Shown one piece after another: positions 51,270 through 51,295 of a stretch of 51,295 bases of DNA. The translations under genes and the position numbers were made by a program. How positions within the stretch are numbered: the first letter of the stretch is position 1; the number at the start of each line of letters is the position of its first letter. Where the stretch lies: the NCBI GenBank assembly GCA_905203475.1, contig CAJKWD010000004.1:1-51295 (forward strand). Reading direction: 5' to 3'. The DNA is from an uncultured Acholeplasmataceae bacterium (GTDB lineage Bacteria > Bacillota_I > Bacilli_A > RF39 > UBA660). The notes under the pieces were generated by a model. The model worked only from the letters and a program-made list of their open reading frames with translations. It was not told where the DNA came from and did not search any database.

Positions 51270-51295
51270 ATTACTACTCCTTACCTTTCTTTCAT

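Noticed and set aside
1..51295. TGA read as Trp, as in Mycoplasma
   Set aside because: TGA ends fmt and the FemABX gene, and Trp codons seen are TGG.

Overview
The window is an AT-rich (roughly one-third GC) stretch of a low-GC Firmicutes chromosome, most like the Mollicutes-related gut Bacilli. Support comes from the secE-nusG-rplKAJL-ybxB-rpoBC and rpsL-rpsG-fusA-tuf gene order, GGTGAT/AGGAGG ribosome-binding sites, gatCAB, T-box and L10 leaders, and an RpoB residue (Asn at the E. coli 526 position) typical of Mollicutes. TGA is used as a stop (fmt, femX), so the code is the standard bacterial one. I see no rRNA, tRNA, CRISPR array or insertion sequence. Almost everything lies on the minus strand and no gene-free stretch exceeds 300 bases.

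Left part (1-9150): a candidate short ORF with a seven-G tract, secG, a membrane-anchored unknown protein, fmt, a strong candidate 6S RNA, priA, eno, murD and a type IV pilin-like gene transcribed with murD and eno. A FemABX-type gene runs on the plus strand and meets tuf tail to tail.

Information-processing core (9120-28170): tuf, a 139-residue gene that looks like a shrunken EF-Tu G domain without nucleotide-binding motifs, then fusA, rpsG and rpsL. Next come three lineage-type genes (pilin-like, NrtR-like regulator, Cys-rich VirB2/TrbC-like membrane protein) where many Firmicutes carry an L7Ae-like gene. Then follow rpoC, rpoB, an rRNA methyltransferase, rplL, rplJ (L10 leader), rplA and rplK (each with a similar L1-type leader hairpin), nusG and secE. 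Most units have a promoter recognisable as TTGACA-like, 17 bp, TATAAT-like.

Middle part (28200-41960): an apparently frameshifted CmpB-family permease, a nucleoside phosphorylase, a three-gene membrane operon (152-residue anchor protein, dual solute-binding/degenerate-GGDEF protein, YihY), gatCAB, an unknown gene, topA (a perfect inverted repeat sits between its -35 and -10 boxes), a DUF1540 gene, and an rnhB operon with an MBL hydrolase and two small unknown genes.

Right part (42000-51295): an unknown gene, leuS with a small membrane gene under a leucine-type T-box, a GH31 protein whose acid/base Asp seems replaced by Lys, pyruvate kinase, and a surface protein whose last 50 or so codons sit in an abrupt GC-rich island reminiscent of a diversity-generating-retroelement variable region.

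The most unusual items are the EF-Tu-like pseudo-GTPase in the str operon, the GC-island surface protein, the 6S RNA candidate, the GH31 catalytic substitution and the topA promoter palindrome.
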